Virus record (IMG/VR): IMGVR_UViG_3300044511_000474
Span: 1-39,695 of that record
Source of the DNA: a virus
Direction: 5' to 3' (one strand)
DNA: 39,695 bases
The translations under genes and the position numbers were made by a program. Below, in pieces: positions 14,630-22,587 of the stretch (positions are counted from its first letter, which is position 1; each line of letters starts with the position of its first letter). The notes beneath the pieces are model-generated. The model saw only the letters and a program-made list of their open reading frames with translations. It made no database searches and was not told the origin of the DNA.

Positions 14630-16563
14630 ATCGGCACCTGCACTTGTTGAGGCTGGAACATGGCGCGCATCTCTGCAATCTGCATGTCGGTCTGCGCCTT
14701 GAGTTCAGCCTTGAATCGCTCGATTTCGGCCTTCTGATCGGCCTTGTACTTCTCAAGCTGCATCTGCATCTCGGCCTTCTGCTTCTCGGCCTGCATCTGC
14801 ATTTCGGCGGGGTTCGGTTGCGGCTGCTGCTGGACGGTGTCCGGGTCAGTCCACGCAAACGCCGGGTCTTTCATGCCTGCCAACTCGGCAAGCTTGACCT
14901 GCACGTTGTAGAGGTTCTTGAGCGTGACCAACTTTCCCAGCCCACCGCCAGCTACCGCCGACTGCTGAGCCTGAGCCACCGCCATCAACTGCATTTGCTG
15001 CTGATCCTTGTCAACGACGCCAAGACCAACATTCACAGCCAGGTCGTATTCGTCTTTCCAGTCACGCGGGTCAATGTCAACGAAGTCATCTCCCGTCACG
15101 CGGACCGTGAATGCCTCGCTCGCGTGCTGGCTCAACAGCTTTGCAATGCCGCGCAAGCAAGGCTTCAGGCACATCTCGCCGAAGATGCGAGCCATCATCT
15201 TGATTCGCTGCTGCGACATCGACGTGATGATGCCCATGCCTCTCGCCGTCTGGTTCAGGCTCTTGGCATCGAGGCCTTGCGAGTAGCGAGTGAACCCAGT
15301 CACGTTCTCTTGGTTTGATTGCTCAAACTCCAACAGAGGGAATGTGTGCTGGGCCACAAACGGGATGGCGATTGCTTCGGCCGCGCCCTGAGGCGCACGC
15401 ACCGGGCGACCAATCTCCGGGTTGTAGAAGTCTTCGATGTTGACCCGGCTGTCCGACTCGTCCACGCGCCACATCGGGTTGTTCGCGTGGTACACGTTGT
15501 CGAACACCTGGCGCTTCAGGGTGGACATCGTTTCCTGAGTCTCGGTCGAGTCGTCACCCGGGCAGCGACCAAAGAACTCATGCGGCTGGATGCTGGGCGT
15601 CCATGCGCTCAGGTTGATCTCGTCAATGATCTCGTTTTCGAGGATCACATTTCCCGCACGCACGATGCGGCGCAGTTCAGGTATGCCGTCACCGTCCCAA
15701 TCAATCTCACGCCAATGCGTGCGGATCTCGGCCTGCCCGGTCAACTCTGACTCTGCGTCGTCGGCACGACGCCACACAGGCGAGTCGTACTGAGATCGAC
15801 TGAACGAGATGGAGTTCACCTTCTCTTCGTCATAGCCGCACTTCAGCAACTCGTCCTTCGTCTTGTCCGTGCGCCAGATGACCACAGGCGCTTTGCTGAT
15901 GTCCTGTGAGCGGGCGCGGGGCGAAACGAGGATTTCCTCGGGCGGGATGGACTCGACCACCACTTGACCCGACTCTTTGACCACGTTCAAGACAACGCTG
16001 ATGGTCCCGTCATCGTTCTGCTTCTGCTCGACAATCTGCGCATCAGGGAAGTCGAACGCCAGCAGATACAGCGCATCAGGCGTGAGCGAGTTGTACCGCT
16101 CTTGGGTCATGACGCGCTTGGTTTCCCAACGCCACGTCAGATAGCCCGTCTTGAGCCACACGCCGTCCTTGATGCACTCGATCAGGTTTAAGAACCCGTT
16201 GTTCTGCACATAGAAGACGTAGTTGACCAGCGTGTTTTGCTGCTTGGCCTGCTCGATGCCATCGCGGCGCTTTGCCGTGAATTCAATGGCCTTGTCCGTG
16301 CTGACGTAGATGTCAGCAATGGCCGTGCTCACACCCTCAACGACCTTGTACACCTCAGGACTGATGACCTTGGACCGCCCTTCGCGCTCGTCACCCATCG
16401 GGCGGCGCAGGTAGTAGTCCAGCGCCTTTGCGCGCTCAGGCCCAATCACGTCATCCGTGTAGAACTGCGCGTCGGAGTAGTCCTCGTCCAAGATGGCGAG
16501 CAACTCCCGGTCGCGCTCGTCCATGTCTTCCGACATTTCGTGACCGGCCTCGTAATCCATCAC
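14626..16563 (-). CDS. Portal protein, about 644 aa
   Basis: This is the dodecameric DNA-entry ring of the head. The size, the place after the large terminase and the motifs fit podovirus-type portals: an acidic N-terminus, Y-Y-L-R-R-P-M-G-D-E-R-E-G-R-S near residue 50, a central W-D-G-D-G-I-P-E-L-R-R, and a wing/stem region with N-Q-T-A-R-G-M-G. The last about 60 residues are a Gln/Met/Lys/Glu coiled coil (AEMQMQAEKQKAEMQMQ), as in barrel-bearing portals. Adjacent GTG (16563) and ATG (16560) are both possible starts; the stop of the upstream gene overlaps them. Confidence 0.88.
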   Translation of the reverse strand: MMDYEAGHEMSEDMDERDRELLAILDEDYSDAQFYTDDVIGPERAKALDYYLRRPMGDEREGRSKVISPEVYKVVEGVSTAIADIYVSTDKAIEFTAKRRDGIEQAKQQNTLVNYVFYVQNNGFLNLIECIKDGVWLKTGYLTWRWETKRVMTQERYNSLTPDALYLLAFDFPDAQIVEQKQNDDGTISVVLNVVKESGQVVVESIPPEEILVSPRARSQDISKAPVVIWRTDKTKDELLKCGYDEEKVNSISFSRSQYDSPVWRRADDAESELTGQAEIRTHWREIDWDGDGIPELRRIVRAGNVILENEIIDEINLSAWTPSIQPHEFFGRCPGDDSTETQETMSTLKRQVFDNVYHANNPMWRVDESDSRVNIEDFYNPEIGRPVRAPQGAAEAIAIPFVAQHTFPLLEFEQSNQENVTGFTRYSQGLDAKSLNQTARGMGIITSMSQQRIKMMARIFGEMCLKPCLRGIAKLLSQHASEAFTVRVTGDDFVDIDPRDWKDEYDLAVNVGLGVVDKDQQQMQLMAVAQAQQSAVAGGGLGKLVTLKNLYNVQVKLAELAGMKDPAFAWTDPDTVQQQPQPNPAEMQMQAEKQKAEMQMQLEKYKADQKAEIERFKAELKAQTDMQIAEMRAMFQPQQVQVPM

Positions 16564-16838
16564 TCAAACACCTCAACGCGGCCATCAGCAATGACAGCGC
16601 GGAACTCGCGACCATCTACGCAGACCAATCGCCCACCCTTAAACGAGCACACAACACCGAGCAGAGAGCGGAAGGCCAGCACGATGTCGGAGGGGCACTG
16701 CTCGCTCAAGGGAACTTCAGCCAGGTAGTCAGGGATGGGCACAAAAAAAGCCGGAGAGGAATCAACCTGCTCCGGCTTGCTTTCGGCTTCGACCTTCGGG
16801 GGCCTGCCGCGTCGTTTGGGTTCTGTCACCTGATCCAT
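16560..16838 (-). CDS. Small protein with AT-hook-like N-terminus, 92 aa
   Basis: Residues 8-15 read K-R-R-G-R-P-P-K, which matches the AT-hook core (R/K-G-R-P) that binds the minor groove. The rest is a mixed domain (VSS... FKGGRLVCVDGREFRAVIADG) of unknown fold. The gene overlaps the terminase end by 13 nt and the portal start. A DNA-binding packaging accessory is possible but not shown. Confidence 0.6.
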   Translation of the reverse strand: MDQVTEPKRRGRPPKVEAESKPEQVDSSPAFFVPIPDYLAEVPLSEQCPSDIVLAFRSLLGVVCSFKGGRLVCVDGREFRAVIADGRVEVFE

Positions 16839-18283
16839 GATGTGTTTGCCTTTGGCCTTTCTTTCCTCTTATGCGCCACCGCAAACCGCTTCATCATGTT
16901 TGCGTATCGCGTAGCGGACATGAGGTCGTCGTCCAACTTGACGATCTTCCCGTCCTTGCGGTGATACATGCGGAACTCTTCAAACCAGTCATTGAGGTGG
17001 CTGAACACCTTGAAGCGACCCGTCTGCATCCGGTCAAGCAGATCCATCACACCGGCCTCAACACCGTTGCCGCCAGATCCTTCAGGCTCACCATCCGTTG
17101 GCGGATGAGTCGCCTTGTCTTTGAGCATGTTCAATCCCTGCGCTGCGTACTGATCTCGCAGCGCCTCACCAGACCCCTTGTCATGCTGCAAGCCGTCGTG
17201 AGGCCAAGCCCAAGGCAACCAGTCACCCCAAGGCTTTACAGTCGAGGCAAACAGCAAAGGCGTCTGCTCTTTCTGTCGATGGCACGCGGTCACATAAATG
17301 ATGTCTGCGTCTCTGTCCCAAGCCAACTTCACCGCCGCGCTAGGGTGATCCCAACCAAAGTCGATGCCTGCGATCTGCACCCAATGCGCGGGAATGTCGA
17401 AGGCTTCGACCTTGATTAGTTCCTCATCAATCGGGTAAATGCGCCCGCTCCCCAATGTTGGGATGCCCTTTGTCCGCGCCTCACGCTCATGAGCTGGGTA
17501 ACTCGCGATGATCGCGGCCCGCTGCTCAGGCGTGTAGTGCTCTGCGTCTTCAATCGTCATGGACGTGACAACCGAGCCAGGCGCTTTGTCCATAAGGAAC
17601 CGCTTCACCACATCGCTCATGCCTTTGAGTGGCGTGAACGTCATGTAGACGATCCCGTTTGTTGCGTTTGTCCGGGTAAGCGACTCGGTGTAGATGTCTG
17701 CGTCCGGCTCTTCGTCAAGCCAAACAAAATCCAGCGTTTCAGCCTGGAACTTCTCGCGGCCTTGGTCGTAGCTCTTGAACCCCAGCAGGCTTTCCCCTGC
17801 TTGAATGTCTCCACCACCACCATGCCGGATGACGAGCGTGTCAATGGCGTCAGCCACCCCGCGCTTCATCGCCTTCTCTTTGATCGCATCCTTTGGGATA
17901 GCCCCGAGGCCAATCGCATTAATGCGGCCACATAGAACGCGCTGCACAGAGTCGCGGGTGACCTCACTCGTCACGCCAGCAGCCCAGCCAGCCACAGCTT
18001 TGTCAAACGTCCTGCCCTGCCACCAATCCGGATAACGACCCGTCAAGTGCATGGCGGTCTCAAAACCTGCGCTCCACGTCTTCCCAAGCTGGTTGCCAGC
18101 CATCAAAAGCCGCTCGCGGAACAAGCGCCCGTTAGCGTGGAACTCCTGCTGTTTCGCGTAAGCCCGGTAATCACGCAGCTTGTTTTCAGCCTTGCGCCTG
18201 GCTTTCTCTTCCAGAAGCGCCAGCAACTGAAACTTATCCGCCCGCTGCAATGAGTTGGGCAAGTCGTGCGTCAAGCTGCTCAT
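16826..18283 (-). CDS. terL: Terminase large subunit, 485 aa
   Basis: This is the ATP-driven DNA packaging motor with a nuclease domain. Visible motifs: Walker A A-G-N-Q-L-G-K-T (residues 62-69), Walker B L-D-F-V-W-L-D-E-E (184-192), the coupling motif F-T-P-L-K-G (216-221) and the nuclease Asp308 in G-I-D-F-G-W-D. The length is normal for the family. The start overlaps the small-subunit gene by 50 nt, unusually long for this operon. Confidence 0.95.
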   Translation of the reverse strand: MSSLTHDLPNSLQRADKFQLLALLEEKARRKAENKLRDYRAYAKQQEFHANGRLFRERLLMAGNQLGKTWSAGFETAMHLTGRYPDWWQGRTFDKAVAGWAAGVTSEVTRDSVQRVLCGRINAIGLGAIPKDAIKEKAMKRGVADAIDTLVIRHGGGGDIQAGESLLGFKSYDQGREKFQAETLDFVWLDEEPDADIYTESLTRTNATNGIVYMTFTPLKGMSDVVKRFLMDKAPGSVVTSMTIEDAEHYTPEQRAAIIASYPAHEREARTKGIPTLGSGRIYPIDEELIKVEAFDIPAHWVQIAGIDFGWDHPSAAVKLAWDRDADIIYVTACHRQKEQTPLLFASTVKPWGDWLPWAWPHDGLQHDKGSGEALRDQYAAQGLNMLKDKATHPPTDGEPEGSGGNGVEAGVMDLLDRMQTGRFKVFSHLNDWFEEFRMYHRKDGKIVKLDDDLMSATRYANMMKRFAVAHKRKERPKANTSWIR

Positions 18284-18650
18284 CCGTCAAATCAACCAGC
18301 GTCGTCTTCTGGTCAATCTCGATCTTGTCCCCGTACTCCTTGGGGCTGGCCTTCGATGCCTTCCAGCGATAGTGCTGCGCCAATTCGCGCGCCCTTGCCA
18401 GCGTGAACGGGTCAGAGGCAGCCCTAAGCTCAGCCTCAGCCTTTTCGTCAAACTGGCGAGCCGCCGCAATCCGGGCCTCGCGTGCGCGCGCGGAACGTTC
18501 AGGATTAGCGCCGAGCCAAGCCGACAAAAGGGCAATGCTCACACCAGCGTCAGCGGCGATCTGGCTTTGGCTGTCACCTGCGACGATGCGGTCACAGATT
18601 TCATCAATGCCAATCTCGTCCAGCTTTGCTGTCTTGCTGCCTTTTGCCAT
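18234..18650 (-). CDS. terS: Terminase small subunit, 138 aa
   Basis: ATG at 18650 has GAGG about 10 nt upstream. Residues 27-47 (DSQSQIAADAGVSIALLSAW) form a clear helix-turn-helix for recognising the packaging site. A helical central domain for ring assembly follows, and the C-terminus (LTDEQLDARLAQLIAAGG) should bind the large subunit. It is the first gene of the late operon, just before terL. A TTG at 18680 could add 10 residues but lacks a good ribosome site. Confidence 0.85.
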   Translation of the reverse strand: MAKGSKTAKLDEIGIDEICDRIVAGDSQSQIAADAGVSIALLSAWLGANPERSARAREARIAAARQFDEKAEAELRAASDPFTLARARELAQHYRWKASKASPKEYGDKIEIDQKTTLVDLTDEQLDARLAQLIAAGG

Positions 18651-18849
18651 GCTTGCGAATCCTCTTGGGTTGTTCGCCAATGAATCCCCGCCCGCCGCCG
18701 ATCCTCGGAAGGAGGCACCGAGGGGCTTCCCATAGCGTCGGGGTCTGCTGCTGATGATGCTCAGTCAGCTCGCGTTGTAGGGTGCCGGGCGCTGATCCCA
18801 TTGGAGAAGGAGCGATGGATGCGCGACGGGATAGGCCCGGCAGAAAAGC
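18651..18849. other. Non-coding late leader between terminator and terS
   Basis: About 200 nt with no credible gene on either strand. On the minus strand it forms the 5' leader of terS after the leader terminator. It is GC-rich with short Pu/Py patches, and I see no clear repeat. It is a plausible place for the packaging (cos/pac) site because it adjoins terS, but no site can be identified from sequence alone. Confidence 0.4.
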
Positions 18850-18884
18850 AAAAAGCCCCGGGACCGTGAGGCACCGAGGCTTTT
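18850..18884 (-). terminator. Leader terminator (tR'-like) of the late operon
   Basis: On the minus strand GCCTCGG pairs with CCGGGGC (one T-G wobble) around a 12-nt loop, flanked by AAAA on the left and TTTTT on the right. It lies about 60 nt downstream of the predicted late start site and 200 nt before terS, so unmodified RNA polymerase would stop here. Confidence 0.8.
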
Positions 18885-18897
18885 GTAGAGGCGGCAA

Positions 18898-18915
18898 TCC
18901 CTGCGCAAGCAGGGA
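18898..18915. other. Perfect hairpin in the late leader
   Basis: TCCCTGC and GCAGGGA (7-bp stem) enclose a 4-nt loop. It lies in the short transcript between the late promoter and its leader terminator, where lambdoid Q factors or pausing signals act. Function is not shown by sequence. Confidence 0.5.
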
Positions 18916-18946
18916 CGTACTTATGCTATCGCTCTACGTAGCTGTG

Positions 18947-18975
18947 TTTATACACATGTTTTTCTGTACAGTCAA
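18947..18975 (-). promoter_or_regulatory. Predicted late promoter, sigma-70 type
   Basis: On the minus strand TTGACT (18975-18970) and TATAAA (18952-18947) are separated by exactly 17 bp, giving a near-consensus promoter. The -35 overlaps the stop of the Q-like gene. The -10 lies inside an imperfect palindrome TGTGTATAAACACA (18946-18959 region) that could bind a regulator. It is followed by a hairpin and the leader terminator, then terS. Confidence 0.8.
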
Positions 18976-19349
18976 GCGGTCTCTTTCTGCGCCAGCAAGT
19001 TCTTCAACATGGACCGCCCATCAACGATCAGCTTCATGAGGCCTTCGCGATTGGTTCCGACTCGTTGACAGATGGCTGTTGGGCCCGATCTGCTGATGTA
19101 GCACCACTGCACGGCGATGCGGTGAGACTCAGGAAGATCCTTCATCACCTTCTGCACATCCGCAGCATCCAGCGCGTTTGTCGGCGTTTGAGAAGGAGCA
19201 GGCTCCCAATAGTCGTTCCGGTACTGCCGGAACATGGGGTGAACGTTTGCGGATCGTGAGCCGCGCGCCCACTTTGCCCAGTTGACCAATCTGTCATGAA
19301 TTGCGTACTGCTCCGGGGCAACGTGGTTGAAGTCAATAACGGTTCTCAT
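18972..19349 (-). CDS. Q-like late antiterminator candidate, 125 aa
   Basis: The C-terminal half (residues 72-120) looks like a sigma region 4/HTH: L-P-E-S-H-R-I-A-V-Q-W-C-Y, then G-P-T-A-I-C-Q-R-V-G-T-N-R-E-G-L. This pattern resembles phage 82/21-type Q antitermination proteins. It is the last gene of the leftward early operon, and its stop overlaps the late promoter, exactly the lambda Q position. The N-terminal half has W-A-K-W-A-R-G. The family call is by pattern and context; a plain transcription activator of the late promoter is the alternative. Confidence 0.7.
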   Translation of the reverse strand: MRTVIDFNHVAPEQYAIHDRLVNWAKWARGSRSANVHPMFRQYRNDYWEPAPSQTPTNALDAADVQKVMKDLPESHRIAVQWCYISRSGPTAICQRVGTNREGLMKLIVDGRSMLKNLLAQKETA

Positions 19350-19714
19350 GCTGTCTCTTTCTCCAGTTGCTTGGCGGCGATCTTGACCTTGAGCATCCCG
19401 GCCATCGTTGGGGCTCGGTGAATACGCAGGTCGTCAATCTGGCTGTCATCTGCCCACACGCCAGCGTGCGTGAGTGCGTCGAGGATTGCTTTAAGCAGGT
19501 TGTCGAGGTCGCGCTTGCGCCTGTCAGGCATCCATGCCTCGATTTCCACGATCAGCCTGGCATCCCCGAAGGCGGGCCACTTCTGAGCCCGAGCCATGCT
19601 GATGATTGCGGCCCGGTAGTCCCGCCCGTCAGCGCTGATGAGCACGCCTTTCCCTGGCACGCTGCGCCAATAGCGGTTCATGGAAGGCGGCCACGGGATG
19701 ATGATTTCTGTCAT
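19346..19714 (-). CDS. rusA: RusA-type Holliday junction resolvase, 122 aa
   Basis: RusA is a dimeric Mg-dependent endonuclease that cuts four-way junctions made in phage recombination and replication. The catalytic aspartates are in place: Asp69 and Asp71 in K-R-D-L-D-N-L-L-K and Asp90 in W-A-D-D-S-Q-I. The start I-P-W-P-P-S-M-N-R-Y-W is also typical. Length is normal. It lies between the HNH-like gene and the Q-like gene in a nin-type region, with ATGA overlaps on both sides. Confidence 0.95.
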   Translation of the reverse strand: MTEIIIPWPPSMNRYWRSVPGKGVLISADGRDYRAAIISMARAQKWPAFGDARLIVEIEAWMPDRRKRDLDNLLKAILDALTHAGVWADDSQIDDLRIHRAPTMAGMLKVKIAAKQLEKETA

Positions 19715-19983
19715 GCAGCCACCAGCCTTTCAACGGTAACGGCAAGGGCGTCGATTTCATCCATCTTTCTCACCATCCATGCTCTGCGCTGACCGTGAAG
19801 ACCGAGGACTGGCCCGCGATGGCAGTCAGGGCAAAGGCTCACAGAGGTGAACCACTGGCCTTGCTTGATTTCGTGGCACTCCGTTGGAGGCGGGGCATCG
19901 CACACAGCGCATGGGACAGACTTCACGCGCTCGATGTGATCCCGCTCAGCTTTCGTCGGAGGCTTCTTGTTCTTCGACTGCAT
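19711..19983 (-). CDS. HNH-like/Ref-type zinc nuclease, 90 aa
   Basis: A Cys/His pattern fits a small zinc-bound HNH-like nuclease: C-A-V-C-D near residue 25, E-C-H-E-I-K-Q-G and C-P-D-C-H-R-G, then L-H-G. Small nin-region proteins of this kind (Ref, NinG, DUF968-like) act in recombination. The best start is ATG at 19983, overlapping the next stop as TGATG. Which exact family it belongs to cannot be decided here. Confidence 0.7.
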   Translation of the reverse strand: MQSKNKKPPTKAERDHIERVKSVPCAVCDAPPPTECHEIKQGQWFTSVSLCPDCHRGPVLGLHGQRRAWMVRKMDEIDALAVTVERLVAA

Positions 19984-20171
19984 CAATGCACCTCCACAAC
20001 AGCATGTCGTGCTGCGTGCGATAGCTGCTCGATGGCTTCGCGGAGTTTGACCAGCTCGGACGAGACGCCCAACACGCCTGCTGCCTCGCTCAGTTCCATC
20101 GAGACGGCGAGAAGCGTTGTTGCCATTACCTCGACCTCAAGCGCGGCTTCGTCGTAGGTGATGGGGGTCAT
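19983..20171 (-). CDS. Small helical hypothetical protein, 62 aa
   Basis: The start ATG at 20171 is fixed by an ATGA overlap with the gene upstream. The product (MTPITYDEAALEVEVMATTL...) is one or two amphipathic helices and ends HAVVEVH. No motif is recognised. It belongs to the coupled nin-like block. Confidence 0.6.
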   Translation of the reverse strand: MTPITYDEAALEVEVMATTLLAVSMELSEAAGVLGVSSELVKLREAIEQLSHAARHAVVEVH

Positions 20172-20362
20172 CGTGGCACCTCCCCGCCGAAGTACTTCAT
20201 GGGGAGCGGCTTTAGGTCTTCCGGGAACGCCGCGTGCGTTCGTCCAAGCCACTCGCCTTCGATCTCCATCACCTTCCAGCATCCGTCAGTGCCAAGTTTC
20301 TCAACCGCGATCACAGGACGCTCACAGGCCCAAATCGCGTATTTGTGTCCCTGCTGAATCAC
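20168..20362 (-). CDS. Small hypothetical protein, 64 aa, GTG start
   Basis: GTG at 20362 overlaps the upstream TGA as GTGA and has GGAGG about 7 nt upstream, so this start is preferred over ATG at 20392. The product is beta-rich with many aromatic and charged residues (KYAIWACERPVIAVEKLG). No function is recognised. Confidence 0.6.
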   Translation of the reverse strand: MIQQGHKYAIWACERPVIAVEKLGTDGCWKVMEIEGEWLGRTHAAFPEDLKPLPMKYFGGEVPR

Positions 20363-20559
20363 GCCTTCACCTCCTGCTGCTTCTTCCACCATTCGCCGAA
20401 CTCCTTGCGTAGCGCATCACCCCTGAATCGGCCTTCTGACGACCTGACGGCATCGATGTACTGGCGTATGTCGTCTGTGCTGTGGCCCATCGAGTACATC
20501 TCCTTGAGCCTGTCCATGTGCGCTTGATGTGCGCGGACTGCGGGGGTGATGAGGTTCAT
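20359..20559 (-). CDS. Small hypothetical protein, 66 aa
   Basis: ATG at 20559 overlaps the preceding stop as ATGA. The product is helical and charged (HMDRLKEMYSMGHSTDDIRQ), which could be a small DNA- or protein-binding helix pair. No motif is recognised. Confidence 0.6.
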   Translation of the reverse strand: MNLITPAVRAHQAHMDRLKEMYSMGHSTDDIRQYIDAVRSSEGRFRGDALRKEFGEWWKKQQEVKA

Positions 20560-20792
20560 GCGGACTCCGCCTCGTATAGCGCTCGGTCTTGCTGTTCTCG
20601 CCACGCGCCCCATTCCGCGATCACCTTGTAGTAGACGGAATTCATTTCATCTGGGAAGCATGCCTGCGGGAGTGCGGAGCGCCACATATGGCGACCAGTC
20701 GCCTTGAACTCGGCTTTTTCAGCGAGCCACAAAATCGCCTCAGGCACCTCGTGCCGACCTAACGGCGTCATCCAATACGAAACAGTTTTCAT
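20556..20792 (-). CDS. Small hypothetical protein, 78 aa
   Basis: The product starts MKTVSYWMTPLGRHEVPEAI and is rich in Trp and Glu. No known motif is visible. ATGA overlaps tie it to NinB upstream and the 66-aa gene downstream. Confidence 0.6.
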   Translation of the reverse strand: MKTVSYWMTPLGRHEVPEAILWLAEKAEFKATGRHMWRSALPQACFPDEMNSVYYKVIAEWGAWREQQDRALYEAESA

Positions 20793-21223
20793 GCGTAGGC
20801 TCCTTCCATGCTCTTAGGCAGCGGGACTTTCACGCCGCGATCTGATGCCACTGCGTTGAGAAACTCCATCCATGCGCCCCATTCGTTGCGCTTGAACTTG
20901 CTGGTTCGCTGGCCGAGCATCACGACGCCACCATTCAGGCCTTGAGCGAGTCTTGGCACCTCCTGACGATACGCAGCAGTCAGGATGTCCTTCCACTCAT
21001 CGGCTGTGAGCCGTGTCATCTGGCCGTTGACGGGCCACACCAGTTGATCGGAGAACGCTTGCAGGATCGGCCACTGAGCCGAGTTCTGGTCAGTGGTTCG
21101 GGTTTCGTAGTCGGCAGTGACCTCGACCTTGTGACCGGCCATCAGGGCGGGCTTGATGGTGTTAGACCACAGTCCAGCGAAAGCCTGGTAGCCCTGCTGC
21201 GCGTTGTGCAGGGTGACTTTCAT
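20789..21223 (-). CDS. ninB: NinB-like recombination protein (Orf family), 144 aa
   Basis: Lambda NinB (Orf) binds single-stranded DNA and can replace RecFOR in Red recombination. Family landmarks seen here: the start M-K-V-T-L-H, then T-R-T-T-D-Q-N-S-A-Q-W-P-I-L, then D-E-W-K-D-I-L-T-A-A-Y, then R-T-S-K-F-K-R-N-E-W. Length matches lambda NinB. ATG at 21223 is fixed by an ATGA overlap. It is part of the nin-like block that leads to RusA and the Q-like gene. Confidence 0.92.
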   Translation of the reverse strand: MKVTLHNAQQGYQAFAGLWSNTIKPALMAGHKVEVTADYETRTTDQNSAQWPILQAFSDQLVWPVNGQMTRLTADEWKDILTAAYRQEVPRLAQGLNGGVVMLGQRTSKFKRNEWGAWMEFLNAVASDRGVKVPLPKSMEGAYA

Positions 21224-21669
21224 GCGGCCTCCGTAGCCCGGACCAGCAATCGGTCGGTGTAGTCCTTGACCCGCGCCATGTAGTCGGCAGGCATCTGGTT
21301 GATGATCTGCGCGGCCTCGTTCAAGCCAGCCACGATCAGAGGAAGCGCCTCCGGCTTCCATCCGTTGTCATTGATGACATCGGCAGCGATTGAAACCGCA
21401 TCGCACAGCACATCGCCAACGCCTTGAGGATCGTCCCAGCCCTCAATCGACTTCATGGCGGGGCAGATGAACTGCAACACCTGCTCCATAGCCTCTCGGC
21501 ATGGCTCGCCGTCTTTTGCCGCCACAAGGAAAGCGCGCATCTCGGCAATCCACTGGTGCATGTCATGGCGCTCTTTGGCCTTTGCGATGGGGTTTGCCGC
21601 CGCCGCCAATCTCTTGCGCCGCTCGGCGACAAGCTGCTGCGGCACACCGTAGAAGCGTCCCTTAGCCAT
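21220..21669 (-). CDS. Hypothetical nin-region protein, 149 aa
   Basis: A soluble helical protein with a basic N-terminus (MAKGRFYGVPQQLVAERRKRLAA) and no recognised motif. Its N-terminus and position before NinB suggest a nucleic-acid role, but that is inference. It overlaps the DUF3310 gene by 8 nt. Confidence 0.6.
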   Translation of the reverse strand: MAKGRFYGVPQQLVAERRKRLAAAANPIAKAKERHDMHQWIAEMRAFLVAAKDGEPCREAMEQVLQFICPAMKSIEGWDDPQGVGDVLCDAVSIAADVINDNGWKPEALPLIVAGLNEAAQIINQMPADYMARVKDYTDRLLVRATEAA

Positions 21670-21886
21670 TGCTCACCTCCTTCAGCTTCGCCGCGTAGTG
21701 CCTGGCCTTCGCTGCGTCTTCCGTGGCATCGCCCTTGCGGCCCTGACGCATCGAATACTTGAGCACGTTGCCCTTGAGGAACCCCCGGAACTCTTCAGGC
21801 GTCAGCAGGCTTTGCATCACCTCCCACGGCTGAATCTCCATGTCCTTGTAGTGGCTCCCGCCTACTTGGGTTGCGTCTGCGGTCAT
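21662..21886 (-). CDS. DUF3310 protein, 74 aa
   Basis: The signature is clear: V-G-G-S-H-Y-K, then I-Q-P-W-E-V, then F-L-K-G-N-V-L-K-Y, then R-x-G-R-K-G-D-A-x-E-D-A-A-K-A. The family includes the C-terminal part of T7 gp1.7, a nucleotide kinase. In many phages it is a stand-alone domain of unclear role. ATG at 21886 is fixed by an ATGA overlap. Confidence 0.9.
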   Translation of the reverse strand: MTADATQVGGSHYKDMEIQPWEVMQSLLTPEEFRGFLKGNVLKYSMRQGRKGDATEDAAKARHYAAKLKEVSNG

Positions 21887-22587
21887 GCTGCCTCCGCTTC
21901 TTCTCGCACCTTGCCTGCGGCGCAACTCGCACCGGCCATGCTCACCAGTTGCCAGAACGGGTTGTTGGCGACAGTGGTCTTACCGAACTTCTTCTGCCGG
22001 TACACGGCCGCACTCGCCCGGATCTTTGCTCGATTGCGTTCGCGCCACTCGGCGTTGTATGCCCGCTTGTCGACCTTCGGCTTCGGTGCATCAACGCCAG
22101 GACCGCGCCCAAACACTGGCATGTATCCCTTGGCGCTGCCTTTGACATACGTCCAGCGGGTGATACGCAGCGTCCGGGTGTCGCCCCCCTCTCGGTAATA
22201 GCTGACGGCAGACTGCACGCAATACTGCTCACACCCGATCCAGTCGGCCATGTCGGCGACCGTCATCGGACCATTGGCCTCAATGGCATCGAAGATCGAC
22301 CTCAGCCGAGGCGTGAGCTTTCGGTTCTTGCCCAGGTTCTCCGACGCTGCTGGCATCGGGTGCTTGACGTGCACGTCATAGAACGCAGCCGGGCGGCCAT
22401 CTGTCGGGATGCTGCCGTTCTCAAACACCAATCCGGTGCGCTTCAACACACGGAGGTTTGCCGTCACTGCGCTCCGCGTGATCCCGACCCTGCTGACAAG
22501 ATCGGCCATTGTCAGCTTGCCATCGCTCAGCACTCCGAGAATCATCTTCTGCGTGTACGTGAGGACTTTGGTCTTTTGCTCGTTCAT
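21883..22587 (-). CDS. Winged-helix DNA-binding protein, 234 aa
   Basis: Two HTH-like units are visible: residues 12-60 (KMILGVLSDGKLTMADLVSR, then TRSAVTANLRVLKRTGLV) like MarR/IclR wings, and about 88-130 (TVADMADWIGCEQYCVQSAV). The C-terminal part is basic (ERNRAKIRASAAVYRQKK). It is probably a transcription regulator or a replication-linked DNA-binding protein. ATG at 22587 is fixed by an ATGA overlap with a 57-aa gene. Confidence 0.7.
   Translation of the reverse strand: MNEQKTKVLTYTQKMILGVLSDGKLTMADLVSRVGITRSAVTANLRVLKRTGLVFENGSIPTDGRPAAFYDVHVKHPMPAASENLGKNRKLTPRLRSIFDAIEANGPMTVADMADWIGCEQYCVQSAVSYYREGGDTRTLRITRWTYVKGSAKGYMPVFGRGPGVDAPKPKVDKRAYNAEWRERNRAKIRASAAVYRQKKFGKTTVANNPFWQLVSMAGASCAAGKVREEAEAA

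Noticed and set aside
18943-18958. LexA (SOS) box over the late promoter
   Set aside because: CTGT-N8-ACAT deviates from CTGT-N8-ACAG in one arm and late promoters are not expected to be SOS-controlled. It is reported only as a palindrome.
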